Origin: Tilletiaria anomala UBC 951
Taxonomy: Eukaryota > Basidiomycota > Exobasidiomycetes > Georgefischeriales > Tilletiariaceae
Assembly: GCF_000711695.1 (NCBI RefSeq)
Contig: NW_013546946.1
Coordinates: 1-64,000 of the forward strand
DNA length: 64,000 bases
Direction: 5' to 3'
Part shown: one piece after another, positions 34,701 through 46,047 of the stretch
Layout: every line of letters begins with the position of its first letter
Position numbering within the stretch: the stretch's first letter is position 1
The notes under the pieces: model-generated
Told to the model about the DNA's origin: nothing
Seen by the model: the letters and a program-made list of their open reading frames with translations, nothing else
Databases searched by the model: none
Program-made: the position numbers and the translations under genes

Positions 34701-35827
34701 ATATCCTGAAAAGTCAGTTGCAGAACCAGCAGGACAGGGGCGCTTGACGGAGCCAGCAACTTCCTTTGTCGCTTGCTGCCTCTTCAAAGCCTTGCCGCGT
34801 CTCCTCCCGCCGGCGCCCCCAGCACTGCTAAAGTCATCTTCCATTCTGCCACTTCCCATTCCAACACCGACACTACTCGCTCCGGTTGCAGCGCCGTGCT
34901 TGCCGGCCGCCGTAGGCACTGACGCCGATCTCCCACCGCCAGAAGCCGCCATGTCTACTGCGGTTACAGTTGCGCAACGCCGCTGGACGCTGACAAGCGA
35001 GAAGATTCCATAGTCGTACCGTTTGTACGGAGGCGTCTGGACGGAGATGGATAGGTGATTGGCAAAGGAGAGGACATGTGGTGAAGGACCCATGTCCATG
35101 CTTGCTGCTGGATCATCACGCTTGCCTGCGGCCGATGCGGAGAGGGACGAAGCAGCCAGAGGCAGAGATGTTGATTGACCTTTCGTCGCAGCCCTGCCTG
35201 TAATAGTTGATGGTGAGGCGGCGCCGGCGACGCCAAGATGATCGCGCTTCTTGCCTGCTGTGACGCCAAGCATCTTGACGCTGCTGCTGCTGCCAGACAC
35301 AGCTCCATTCCTGCTGACGGGTGCCTCCTCTTCTTCGTCGTCGTGCAATTCGCCGCTCGCTTGGAACCCAAGATCATCGTGCATGGCTTTGAGGCGTACC
35401 CTAAAGGTCAGATCGGTCAAGAAAGACTGGAATGAAATGTCGCCTGGGTTCGTCCACGCGGCTGAAGAGCAGAATACAAAGTCAATAGGCTGTCATCTAA
35501 CTCCTTATCCTTTGACCGCCCGAAGGAATACGCACCGAATATCAGGCCAATAAGAATACCAAGCAAGAAAAGCAAGAACCCGCCATCCACATGGGTGAAA
35601 GCATTCCAGGCGGTAGTGCCAGGCGCGTTTGTAAAGCGCCACACTGCAGGAAATAGCCTTTCGGACGTTGCGTATGAAGCGCCTGAAGCCGCCACCGAGC
35701 GCACAGCAAGGTGCTGCTGCTGTGAGCCATCCAGCCCAGCGTCACCGACGCTCCCTGCAAAGCCGTAGCCAAACCAGCTATGCAAGAGCGCAGCAACGCC
35801 AACGCCAGCACTGGGTTGCGCCGCCAT
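31741..35827 (-). CDS. Large membrane-anchored coiled-coil protein, unknown function
   Basis: Exons 35827-35536, 35461-34427 and 34352-31741 give 3939 nt, 1312 aa from the first ATG. The first splice joins a hydrophobic segment, GGFLLFLLGILIGLIFAAW, the single clear transmembrane helix. A domain follows (ISFQSFLTDLTFRVRLKAMH, LSFANHLSISVQTPPYKRYD, YWFLGIFGQWFVGSPGW) with Ser/Gly-rich inserts. A Lys/Arg patch (NKARKRKGPPGRQK), a charged coiled coil of about 200 residues (coded roughly 33930-33230) and a long Ser/Pro-rich tail complete it. The 5' end is unresolved: the same frame is open to about 36215 without an ATG, so an upstream exon is possible and up to about 130 more residues may be coded. 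I do not recognise a named family. Confidence 0.7.
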
Positions 35828-37940
35828 GCTGTCCGCAGCGGTGGTCGCCTTCGCGCTCCTACTGCCACTGCTGTTGCTGCTGCTGCTACCGCTGCCGATG
35901 TTTATGTCGAGGAGAGTAAGTTGAGAGACAGGAAGGACCGCCTTCAGAGCATTCGCGAAAGGGTTAAAGGACGAAGAGATTGGAAAGCCTCGGCAAAGCT
36001 GCGGCTCCCAGCTGAGCGCCGAGTCGGGCTTTGGCGTGGATCTTTTGCTTGGCTGCTGCACAGGCTGTTCGCCTCTCGCAACTGGAGAGACCGACTGGTA
36101 CTTGTTGCTATCCCTTCGAGAGATAACCTGAAATAAGGAGCAGGTTGTCCCCGCTCAGTTCCTGGGTGGATCCCAGACGAGAAATTAGCGAGCTCGATCT
36201 TGTCCGAGCCTCCTAGTCCTCTAACCGCTCGTAGAACAGCTTGCCTTGGTCGTGCTGCTGCTGTGCACACCAAGATTCAGCTGCTTGCGCTTTTCGACGC
36301 TAGCTGCTGTTGCTGCTCAGTGACCAATGGAGATTGGTCTTTCCTGCAAGAAAAGATGAGAGTTACGTTTGGGGTAATTGTCGAGCGCATACAAAGCACC
36401 TGTGGCACCGAGCACGATTGAAAGGCGGCCAAGAGGAGATGGAAGAGGAAAGGAGATATGGGTACCTGCTCGCTTTCCTGTTAATGGCCCTCCGTGTGCG
36501 GTTCTCTTCTTCCTATGCCGTTTGCAACGCCTGCTGGTGTCTTTGCAGCAGACTTCGCTGACGATCCTAATGCTGACTCGTCGTATTGGGCTGATGTGGT
36601 AACAGCAACAGTGGCGTGAACAGGGCCTGGACCTGATCCGCTCGCCAGGGTTGAGGCTAGCGAGTGTTCCTTCCTCTTGCTCTGCTCTGAACGCCGAGTG
36701 TCGTGCAGAGGCAATGCTTTGGAAGGAGAAGCAGAAAAGTGGCGCCTGCGCTACTGTTGCTGCTGCTGCAGTTGAGCACCTCTTCAGAAGGCGAGCGGAC
36801 GATGATGGATTCCTTGCAAAAGAACCAGCCCGTTCCGTCCTGCCGGTCGCTGATGCTGGCGTCGTTGTTTATGCCTTCGAAGAAATATTGGGTCGGGGGC
36901 GATTGCGGAGGCGGGAATGAAAGGCAAGAGGTTGCAAGTCGAAGAGACATTTATCCCCACAGCTAGGTGAGGAAAACAGCTGAATGGGGCCGAGATCCTG
37001 CTCCCAGTGACAGAGCGTGCTTTCGTATTCTGTATGGAAAGTCCTGCTCCAGCAGCACTTTCTCAAGCAATGCAGGAGCTGTACCAATCGAGTCAGCCAA
37101 CAAACCCCCGCACCGAAGCTGCAGCGCCGAGCTAACTCCTCGGCTTCTGTGTGTTCTACCGGCCCGCAGCTTGCTTTCCGGGTATCCACGAGTGTGCTAT
37201 GCCTCGATGCCCAGTCTGGAGATTCTCCAGACAGAAGACACCTTTGCTCATGGCAGGATGACTGTATCACTGGGATATTCTGCGTGCTTTCGCGTTTCAG
37301 AAAGCTGGAGAGGGCAATTGGCGGCTTGACTAGGTGTGAGGCTTTACAAGTCTGCTAATTGGTGCTTCTTCTTGTAAATCCAATGGGCTGCCGCGGCTGA
37401 TTCGACCTTTTGCAGTTTCGGAGAAGGCAAGAACCAACGCCGATTTTTTTCAATTTTCTAAAAAAAGAACCAACGCCTGACTGTGCTGCGCATCCCTTTT
37501 CGACGATGACGACAATGGACGTTTGCCCATGACTGGCGCAGTGCCCTAACGCGAGCGCGGTCAGCGTGGATTTACACATTGCGGAAGCGGGAACCGGCTC
37601 GTGGGGAATATATAAAGGGCCGAACGCCGTCAACCGCCATCCCGTTCTGGAACGCCCCGAAGAAATGCGCCGTTTTGTGACGCGTCTCGTTGCCCCATCG
37701 CGCTCATCCTCTCGCGTTCGCCTATTGCATCCAGGTGTGCACAGGCTCTCTATACCCACCTGACCAACAGTATCCAATCCACAGCTCTTTAGACCCTCGG
37801 TGTCGCTCCGTAGCCAGGCCGGAGCAGACTGCGAAGGCGGGCAGCGAGACGCGGACGCGCACTTCGAGAACGTTGCATTCGCTTGGACGCGTCTGTGACG
37901 ATCGCTCATCCCGTGCGTCTGCGCTCCACCTTCGTCCACA
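35828..37940. other. Divergent region, possible 5' exon and TATA box
   Basis: The left about 390 bp is an open, ATG-less extension of the coiled-coil gene frame (minus strand) or its 5' UTR. CA/GCT-rich stretches occur at 36240-36320 and 36740-36780. The right end has a TATA box upstream of the BET gene. No other gene was recognised. Confidence 0.5.
37609..37616 (+). promoter_or_regulatory. TATA box upstream of BET gene
   Basis: A perfect TATATAAA lies 325 bp upstream of the ATG at 37941, correctly oriented for that gene. Transcription start not determined. Confidence 0.5.
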
Positions 37941-40900
37941 ATGGATCCGCAAAGCGCAATTCCATCTGCAAATGGCCGCGCCAATGGAACTGGCAATGGC
38001 AATGGCGCAGCGTCAGCACCGGCTGGCAGGGATAGCAGCACCGCGGCTACAAGTTCCGGCACAGCCGTGTCACAACCCACTTCAATCGAGGTTATCAAAG
38101 CACAGTTGCAACAGCACCAGGACAAAGTAGCGTCAGATGCAGTAAAGGTGGACGGAAGCTTGGACGCTGTAGTGAATTCCCAAGCCTTGGGAGTAAATGG
38201 TATCGCAGGTCTGGCAGACGCCGCAGCGATTGCAACGCCTGCGCAGCAAGTGACTCCGCAGGTGGATGCGCAGGTACCAAGTAGCACGGATCACGCGGGT
38301 CCGGCGCTCAATGGAGGAAGTGCAGATGAGAAGGTCAAGTCAGCTCAAAGTAAGCAGCGTCACTTTGCAAGGGAACAAATCCCCCAGTTGCTGAGCATTT
38401 GCTGCTTAATCATGCCCGTCATTAGGCCACTCTGTCACCTTGCCACCTTCGGCAACAGCATCCGCTGCGACAGAGTCAGCCCCTGCAGCGCCCGACGTGA
38501 ATGTACCAGGGACAAGCAACTCCCATGATAAGACTGAAGGGATGGACATACGAGCTGATGTGCCAAGCGTAGGTGCAAGGGTAGCAGACGCGGCACAAAC
38601 GGCGCCTGCCGTTTCTGTCCCGCAAGATGCATCTATCAAGCCTTCTTCATCAGCCATCTTACCTGGTAAGGATGCTGGGCTCAGCGCTACCAAGGTGGAC
38701 GGGCCTGTCAGCCGCATGGCCGAGCCCAAATCGAATCTCGCTCAGCAGTCGGCGCAAGCCGCGTCTACGTCTGCGCTTGCGCCTGTGACTGCTACAGTAT
38801 CAGTATCGGCGACCCCCTCAGCTTCAGCAACTTCTACCCCAGCAGCAGTCCATGCCCGTACCTCCGCAACTCCAGCGACGCCGGTAGCAGTGGCGATTGG
38901 GGTTGGCAGCAGCGAAACGCCACGCAGCGACGCCGAGCCACCCAACAAACGACAACGCACACAGTCCGATTTTGACCCCTCGATTATCATTGGCGGCGAT
39001 GCAGGCGAGATCAAACTGACTCTCGGGCAGATCAAGTACGCTCAAAATTGCATTAAGGCCCTGAAGGGTCGCACAGAGGCACGAGCATTCCTTGCTCCTG
39101 TTGATCCAGTCCTGCTGGGAATCCCTCATTACCGCAACATCATAACCAATCCCATGGACCTTGGAACTGTGGACATCAAGCTGGCCTTGACCGCGGCGGC
39201 AGCCAAGGGCGGAAACAAGCCGACAGAGAAGGTCAAGCTGGCACCTAAATGGGGGCTTGATCCAGCCAAGGACGTGTACACACAAGTGGAAGAATTCGAG
39301 CGGGACGTTCGCCTGACATTCCAAAATTGCAGGACGTTCAATGGCCCACAGCACGCTATCTCGCAGAGCGCTGATTTGCTTGACGGCGTATTTGACAAGC
39401 AAATGAAGAGCTTCCCGCCCGCCGATGCACCACCGCCACCTGAGTTTCTTGTGGATGAGAAGCCATCTGCTGGAATTCCTGGCGCCGCTGGTGCTGCGGC
39501 GAGTGGCAGCGGCACATCTGGCGGCCTCGCTGGCAACGAGCAGGATCGACGCATCTCGCTGGATGGCAGACCGAAGCGAGAGGTCCACCCTCCTCCACCT
39601 CGGGACATTCAGTACGATGAGCCGCAGGCGCTGAAGAACAAGAAGAAAAAGAAGTCTCGCGCATCCATGACGCCGGCCGAGGCGATGCATTGGGACAAGG
39701 TGGCGAAGGAGGAGCTAAAGTTCTGCTCAAAGCTGATCGACGACCTTCTCAAGCCGACGCATCAAGATGTTGCCTGGGTCTTCTACGAGTTGCCTGACCG
39801 CAGCTACGACTTTGCGCCCGCTTACTACGCCATGATCAAGAAGCCCATCTCGCTGATGCTCATCCAGCGCAAAGTCAAGAACGGGCAGTACGTCGATGGA
39901 GAAGAGTTTGACGCGGACATGCAGCTCCTCTTCCGCAATTGCTTCACCTTTAATCCGCCTGGCTCGGATGTTGCTCTGATGGGGGAGCGACTCAAGGAAA
40001 CGTACGAAAAGCTATTCATGAAAAAGCCAGAGCCCAAACCCTTTGTTGAGGAGGAGAGTGATGAGGATGAGGAACCGGATGAGGCGACGGGTAAGTCTTG
40101 TGTGACGCCTCGAACCTCACAAAAGTGCACTGCTAACTATTGGATTGTCATCTCATCAGTCCTGGCCCAAGCACTCCGCCAGCAGATTGCGATGCTCACA
40201 CAGCAGGCCCTGGATCTCGAAGGTGGCAAGCCGACTGCCAAGATGCTAGCCGTCGCCAAGGGCACGCTCTCCACTCTTGGCGCACTCCCAGAAGTTGCGG
40301 CATTGACTGCACCTGTGAAAAAGGAAGCGCCTAAGCGTCGTAAGTCTGTCGGTGCCGCAGATGCGCCGAAGAAGGCTAAGAAGCCGAAGAAGGAGGCAAG
40401 TGCGCCGGAGAGTGCGGTGAAAAAGTCAAAGAAACCAAAAAAATCAAGCAATGGCGGAGGAGGACGCCTGGGCAGTGATGAGGAGGACGTCAGGGTGGTC
40501 ACGTACGAGCAAAAGGAAGAGCTCGCAGCCAAGATCACCGAGCTTCCTGACGATCGCCTCGAAGGCGCACTGAAGATCATTGCGGAGGATAAGCCACACA
40601 GCGCGAACGACGATGAAGAGATTGAACTGGATATTGATGATCTAAGCGCCAAGACGCTATACAAGCTCTACCGCTACGTCGTCCGGCCAAAGAACAAGAA
40701 GACGACAAATAGCAATCCAGCAAAGAACGCCAGCGATGGACGAAAACGCGGGACAGGAGGCTTGAAGAGGAAGAATCTGGATGAGGGAGAGGAGAGCGAG
40801 CGGATTAGGAGATTACAGGCGCAATTGCAACAATTTGAAGGTGGTGCGGACGGAGGTACGTCCGAACGTCTCGCGCACGTCTTGTCTAATGCGCTAAACA

Positions 40901-41027
40901 CTGATAACAAGCATTTTCCCTCAATCCAGCACCAGGAACATCTCAAGCGCATGGACATGATGACCTTGTCGCGTCCGAAAGTTCGGGCGAAGAGGAGGAC
41001 AGCGACGATTCTGGCAGCGACTACTAA
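37941..41027 (+). CDS. BDF1: BET family double-bromodomain protein
   Basis: Four exons: 37941-38349, 38426-40090, 40160-40855 and 40930-41027, 2868 nt, 955 aa. It reads acetylated histones and helps recruit transcription machinery (TFIID-linked in yeast). Bromodomain 1 is at about aa 335-465 (IPHYRNIITNPMDLGTVDIK ... FQNCRTFNGP) with an about 30-residue insert between helices. Bromodomain 2 is at about 558-675 (YAMIKKPISLMLIQRKVKNG ... FRNCFTFNPPG). Both keep the acetyl-lysine Asn. A Lys-rich stretch precedes an NET domain at about 803-870 (TYEQKEELAAKITELPDDRL, LSAKTLYKLYRYVV). The last exon restores the acidic SESSGEEEDSDDSGSDY end typical of BET proteins. Intron 2 is 69 nt and has no in-frame stop. 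Confidence 0.95.
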
Positions 41028-41243
41028 GACGCTGGCATTCACCCACCCACATCCGAGAGGGGCTGCAAAAGTGAAGCGCATTTGTTTGTTTTCGTCTCTG
41101 CGCAGCGTGGACTGTATGGGGTAGACACACACCATGAGGTGGCGCTTGGCTCCCGCTTGCGCCCCCCAACCCTTATTTTCTTGCGTTCAATGCATGGTGC
41201 AAACTACAACTGCTAGATTTAATATAAAATCACGGCAGCTAAA

Positions 41244-41264
41244 TCCGAGTTCCGAGTTCCGAGT
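41244..41264. repeat. TCCGAGT triplicate
   Basis: Three exact 7-bp copies, about 410 bp upstream of the DnaJ ATG. They include GTTCCGAGTTCCG (41249-41261), also present upstream of SNU13 at 46813-46825. Confidence 0.8.
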
Positions 41265-41561
41265 TTCCCCGCCAAAAGGAACCACAGCGAAGGCGGCCGA
41301 ATGTCATCGATGCATCTCGTTAATCGAGCAGCGCGTGCCGAGCAAGCATAGGTAGCGAGGTCGACGCTCCATCATGGATGGATATAGAGCAACGGTTGCT
41401 GGCACAGTGCCGTACACAACGTACCTAGCGCGGCTGAGTGTCAGACGAACGTTTCATCGGGCGTACCTTGCTCATCGTCAACACATCAAGACACAAACGC
41501 ACATTAATAGCCTTGCATCACATCAGCATCTCCACACTACCTACCCAAGCGAGACGCAGCT

Positions 41562-41640
41562 GTGAGTGACACGTTCGCGATCGCGTTTTTGTTTTTAGAA
41601 ATGCGAGTATTCTGACTTATGTTTCTACACAACCATGCAG
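41562..41640 (+). other. Probable 5' UTR intron of the DnaJ gene
   Basis: A GTGAGT donor at 41562, a CTGAC branch-like site near 41612 and a CATGCAG acceptor ending at 41640 define a 79-nt intron. Splicing would remove two upstream ATGs (41601 and 41635). Confidence 0.5.
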
Positions 41641-41671
41641 CAATTCCAAATACTCACGCATAATCACGGAA

Positions 41672-42835
41672 ATGGGTAAAGATTACTATCAGATCCTCGG
41701 CGTGTCCAAAAGCGCCAGCGACGATGAGCTCAAGCGAGCGTACAAAAAGCTCGCCCTGAAACACCATCCGGACCGCAATAAAGACAATGCCAACGCGAAA
41801 GTCAAGTTCCAGGAAATCGGAGAGGCTTTCGAAGTGCTGAGCGATAAGAACAAGCGCGCCGTATACGACCAATTTGGAGAGGAGGGCCTCAAAGGCGGCG
41901 GTGCGCCCTCGCCTGGTGCAGGTGGGCCAGGTATGGGAGCAGGTGCGTTCCCTGGCGCTGGCTTTGGCGGACCGGGCGGGGCTACCTTCACCTTCACATC
42001 CGGTGGACCGGGCGGGTTCAAGCCCTCTGATCCCAACGACATCTTCGCAAGTCTCTTTGGCGGCCTCGGCGGCGGCGCATTTGGAGGAATGGGTGGCGGC
42101 ATGGACGACGACGATTTCTCGCACATGGGTGGAAACGGAGGTGGGCGGCGACGAGGAGGGGGCGGTGGGATGCCGGGTGGGTTCCAGTCTTTCTTCGGAG
42201 GCGGCGGCATGCAGGGAGGTATGGGCGGAGGGATGCCATCCATGCCCCAAGAAGACGAGGCAACCAAGGACTCTGAAAAGCAGCTGCCTTGCAGCCTCGA
42301 GGACCTTTACAACGGCGTCACCAAGAAGCTCAAGGTCGGAAAACGACTCATGAACGGTCAGACAGAAGAAAAGGTCTTGCAGATCGATGTAAAGAGAGGG
42401 TGGAAGAAAGGGACAAAGGTACGCTTCAGCGGCGCCGGTAACGAGGTTGCTCCAGGAAGAAGCCAAGACCTCGTTTTCATCATCACCGAGAAGCTGCATC
42501 CGCGGTTCACGCGCGAGAACGACGATCTGCACATCAAGCTACCGCTGCCTATCGTCGACGCGCTCGATCCGCCGAAACCATCATCAGCAGGCAGCAAGCA
42601 CAACGTCAAGACTCTTGACTACCGGACCATCGATGTGCCGCTTCCGCAGCCGGGGCCGGGGCCGGGAAAGACAACCGTGCAAGCCGGTCGGACGACGCGC
42701 ATCGCAAACGAAGGCATGCCGATCAGCAAAACGGACGGAAAACGTAAAGGCGATTTGGTCGTGCAATGGGAACTGCAGATGCCCGACAAACTCAGCGATG
42801 CGCAGAGGGCAGCCATCCGCCAGGCTCTGTCGTGA
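41672..42835 (+). CDS. SIS1: Class B (type II) DnaJ/Hsp40 co-chaperone, Sis1-like
   Basis: Single exon, 387 aa. The J domain is at aa 4-68 with the Hsp70-activating HPD in [12 protein letters not shown] Gly/Phe/Met-rich linker runs to about aa 190 with GGMGGG-type runs. Two beta-sandwich substrate-binding domains follow ([39 protein letters not shown]), and a dimerisation tail ends [10 protein letters not shown]. No CxxCxGxG zinc fingers are present, so it is class B. It delivers substrates to cytosolic Hsp70 and in yeast supports translation initiation and prion handling. A 5' UTR intron is likely at 41562-41640. The gene is 0.6 kb downstream of the BET gene on the same strand. Confidence 0.93.
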   Translation: MGKDYYQILGVSKSASDDELKRAYKKLALKHHPDRNKDNANAKVKFQEIGEAFEVLSDKNKRAVYDQFGEEGLKGGGAPSPGAGGPGMGAGAFPGAGFGGPGGATFTFTSGGPGGFKPSDPNDIFASLFGGLGGGAFGGMGGGMDDDDFSHMGGNGGGRRRGGGGGMPGGFQSFFGGGGMQGGMGGGMPSMPQEDEATKDSEKQLPCSLEDLYNGVTKKLKVGKRLMNGQTEEKVLQIDVKRGWKKGTKVRFSGAGNEVAPGRSQDLVFIITEKLHPRFTRENDDLHIKLPLPIVDALDPPKPSSAGSKHNVKTLDYRTIDVPLPQPGPGPGKTTVQAGRTTRIANEGMPISKTDGKRKGDLVVQWELQMPDKLSDAQRAAIRQALS

Positions 42836-43011
42836 GAGAACCGAGAGAAAACGCCAAAAATCGGCCTCGGGTTAAGCGGGGGTCAAAGCGTCACCGATTG
42901 TACTCCATACCAGAAACAGGTCAGGCTGTAAACAACTTACTGTATCATCAGACTCCCATGCAAATGCAAATGCAGTGCTCGATAGACCTAAACGCAATAC
43001 AATTTTCGCTT

Positions 43012-44514
43012 TTAAAGTGTGCGAACGGAGCGGAAGGTCCTGCTTTCTTTCGTGTCCTCATCTGGCTCGTCGCCGGCAGACGCAGATTCAACATCAGCCT
43101 TGGCGCGCGCAAAAAAATCGTCAAACTTGACTGCTAGATCAGCAGCTCCTCCTGCGCGTTTGGATAGAGCTCCATGTACGAGCGCAACAAGCGAAAGGAG
43201 CGTCAGGCAGCCTCCTGCATGGCAGCGCATGATCAACGCTGCATCTTCGTGAATATCTGGTTCGCCCGAATCTACCTCGGTATTGGCATCGTCGCTCTGG
43301 AGCGCGCCGTCGAAATACGCTTCCAGCTCTGTTGCGAGCGCCAAGCGATGCTTGGAAGTGGTGCAGCTGATGAGTGCGGCTGCTGCACATGCTTTCGCCA
43401 GGCAACGTTGCGCTCGCACATCGCCTCCTTTCAGACGGCTCAGCGCGAAAACGACGCATTTGTATAATCGTGCTTGACTACCCCGTGATGCCAGGGCTAT
43501 TGAGTACGCTTCGATGGCGTCTTGGCATGCCAATGGAAGAGGGCAGAGAGTGCAGTTGATTCAGTCATGTTTCAAAGGAAAGAAATTTCGAGTATTACCT
43601 ACCTGATAAGTGACCCATGGCGAGACAAAGATCCGCTGCTGAGACAATGCTGCCAGAATGGGCGGTCCACTTTTTAATGGCGTGAGAAAGTTGAGCTCTG
43701 GGTGCACCTTCTGATGGTGACAGCACGGCCAACTTACATGGATGTTCTGCGCCTCTCGCTGAAATGCCATTCCGTCGATTAGAGGTTTGAATCGTTCTTC
43801 CGAGGAAGTAGTAAGGTTCAAGAGAGACTCTTTCACGACGAGAACGACAAGACGCCTGCCAAGATTTGACAAGGCCTCACGATTGGCGTCGTCGCTGTCG
43901 CCGCCAAAAAGCTTGCAAATTGATCGTATCGCGGTGTCAAGCACTTCTCTTGATGCCATCTGGCTGAGCAGACAGTTTGCATGCTTGTTTGCACTCTTTC
44001 CTCTCCCTCTGGATATCAGCCTTTCTCTCAGGCCGCTTGCAGAGGGAAAGTGTAGTAATGATCCTGGCTTGGACTGGAGCTGACTTCGAGCCAGCGGTGA
44101 TACGTCGATCTGATATGCTTTCAGACAAGCAAGCGCAAGCGAGAGAGCCTGCAGGTAGCGAGCGGTTGCGTATAGGTGTGAGAGTGTCCATTCAAGTTTC
44201 GCTGCTGATCGCTTGTCGGTCTCCAATGCATGGCGGACGGCACGGGTAAGCGCTTCATTTTCTGCTGCATCTTTTATCGATTCCACCTCGTCAAGACATT
44301 TTTGGACTCGCTCCTCGCGGTACCAGGCGTCGCTGTCAATCTGGGCTGTGTATGTCCGCTTCGCTTCCTCTAATGCCCTCCGAATGCGCCCCTCACGAGC
44401 TGACTCCGCTGTGACGGATGCGCTGGATGAGGTTCCAACGTCCGCTACACCATTCGATTCGTTGTCGTCATCGTCAAACTGCACGGAGAAGAGCAGATCG
44501 TCGATCTCTGCCAT
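43012..44514 (-). CDS. TPR-like helical protein, unknown function
   Basis: Exons 44514-43738, 43669-43603 and 43520-43012 give 1353 nt, 450 aa. The two splices produce a continuous helical stretch (QNIHWTAHSGSIVSAADLCL, then AMGHLSDAIEAYSIALASRG) that fits TPR-like helix pairs. The N-terminus is acidic (LLFSVQFDDDD). A charged helical region runs at about 40-130 (ALEEAKRTYTAQIDSDAW). Ala-rich helices (RCLAKACAAAALISCTTSKH) and a short Ser/Glu tail end it. No catalytic motif is visible. It might be a chaperone- or degradation-linked adaptor, but I cannot name it. It is divergent with dynactin p25, with 467 bp between starts, and its 3' end faces the DnaJ gene 176 bp away. Confidence 0.72.
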
Positions 44515-44981
44515 GATAACCTGGAGACTGAAATGATCCCCCGCCGAAATCCAAATGGAAACTGAAGTTGCAAGGAAAACATGTATGTCCTAAGCAAGGG
44601 AGCTCACAGGGCTTTTTAAAAATGTCCAAAGCAGGTGGCACGGTGAGCCGATCATGGTGATGATGACCTCAACGGAAAAAAGCGAAAGAGTGCGTGCCAA
44701 ATGCGGTGGTGTGCGCGTTATTTATTATGCACCCTTTTGGGCACTGACCGTGACCTGCTGGAGAAGTCTCAGTGAGACCAACCAACCGCCGCATATCACC
44801 ATCCGATGATCGATTGACGACCTGACTGAGTATGGGCTATCTATAGGTCTCGAGCACTTGACAACGCCTTTGCAATTGCGTCTGTTGCGTACGTTGCACA
44901 GTCCATCTTGCAACTTTTTGTGCCGAAAGCCATGTTGTAGGTCTCGTTGAAAGCATACATCGGCGAACGAGAGATCCCAAG
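44515..44981. other. Divergent promoter region
   Basis: 467 bp between the starts of the TPR-like gene and dynactin p25. Nothing distinctive except an AT-rich stretch near 44718-44732. Confidence 0.5.
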
Positions 44982-45852
44982 ATGGCTACCTGCAATGCTC
45001 ATGTAGCGCCCTACAACCCGAGCGAATATGTCACGACAGTATGTCCATGCACCTTGTGCAACGACTATGCTCATCACACCTCGTACGAATCCCTTCTGAC
45101 CCTTTTGCGTCCCCAAAGGCCGGGTCCCAAAACAAGGTATCGCGCAAGGCCACCATTCTTGGCTCTTCGAACATTGTCCTCGGCGGCAAGTGCATCATTC
45201 AACACGGAGTGATCATTCGCGGCGACCTCAAGCGGCCTGTACCTCCGCCACCACCTGCGGAGCAAGCAAAAATGAGCGCTGCCCAGCTTGCGCAACACCA
45301 AAAAGGAGGTGTCGTCATTTCGGCTGGACGTTACTGTATCTTTGGGGAAGGTTGCGTTATCAGGCCACCCTACAGAACGCTGAAGGGGTATGTCGCAAAC
45401 TTTGAGGCTTCACGGATGCTGTACCAAATCCATGGAATGCTGCTTTTCTTCGCAGAGTCTTCTCTTATTACACTTTGAAACTCGGCGATCATGTGCGAAT
45501 AGGGCCCGGCTCCGTCGTCCAAGCAGGAGTGATAGGCAGCAATGTTGACATTGGAAAAGACTGCATCATCGTGAGTGCCGCAGCGTATTGTCTTCATTTA
45601 GGTATACAGATCTTCTCCCCACTGACCCTTGGCACTCGTTCTTTGCAACTTTCGCAGGGCCGAATGTCGATGATTCGAGATTGTGTGCAGATTCTTGATG
45701 GAACAGTCTTAGCACCTGGCACGGTCGTGCCGCCTTTGACCATCTGGGGAGGCTCTCCTGGACAGCAGGTCGGAGAGCTGCCGGAAACGTATCCGGAAAC
45801 AAGCACTAACCGGGCGAAGGAATACTACAACAAGTTCAAGCCTGCCTCCTAA
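44982..45852 (+). CDS. DCTN5: Dynactin subunit p25 (DCTN5), left-handed beta-helix
   Basis: Four exons: 44982-45038, 45119-45387, 45456-45570 and 45658-45852, 636 nt, 211 aa. Motifs match human DCTN5: NPSEYVTTAGSQNKVS, NIVLGGKCIIQHGVIIRGDL, VIRPPYRTLKGVFSYYTLKL, then IGPGSVVQAGVIGSNVDIGK and KILD-type QILDGTVLAPGTVVPPLTIW, ending GELPETYPE and YYNKFKP. Hexapeptide repeats form a left-handed beta-helix in the dynactin pointed-end complex, which links dynein to endosomes and nuclei. A fungal-type insert (about 30 aa, Pro-rich then KMSAAQLAQHQ) sits after RGDL where human p25 runs straight on. Confidence 0.95.
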
Positions 45853-46047
45853 GGCTATGTTTAATCTCCCCAAAGTCCATCATCACACTGCACTCCCACT
45901 CGCTCAGCCATCAACATCGTGTACATTAAGCATAGCAATCAAGATACCCGCGTAGAGGCAGTGCCAGAAAGCGAAGAGGTCCCTCTAGAAATTATCAAGA
46001 TGCTACAAAACGCGTTTGGCAGTGCTGGGCTTTTCTAGACGCTTCGT

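Larger units (their letters stand above)
41028..41671. other. Intergenic, DnaJ promoter and 5' UTR
   Basis: Holds the BET 3' UTR, the TCCGAGT x3 repeat at 41244-41264, and a probable 5' UTR intron at 41562-41640 ahead of the DnaJ gene. Confidence 0.6.

Noticed and set aside
41654-42532. Antisense ORF across the DnaJ gene
   Set aside because: Mirror of the Gly-rich DnaJ coding sequence; no independent support.
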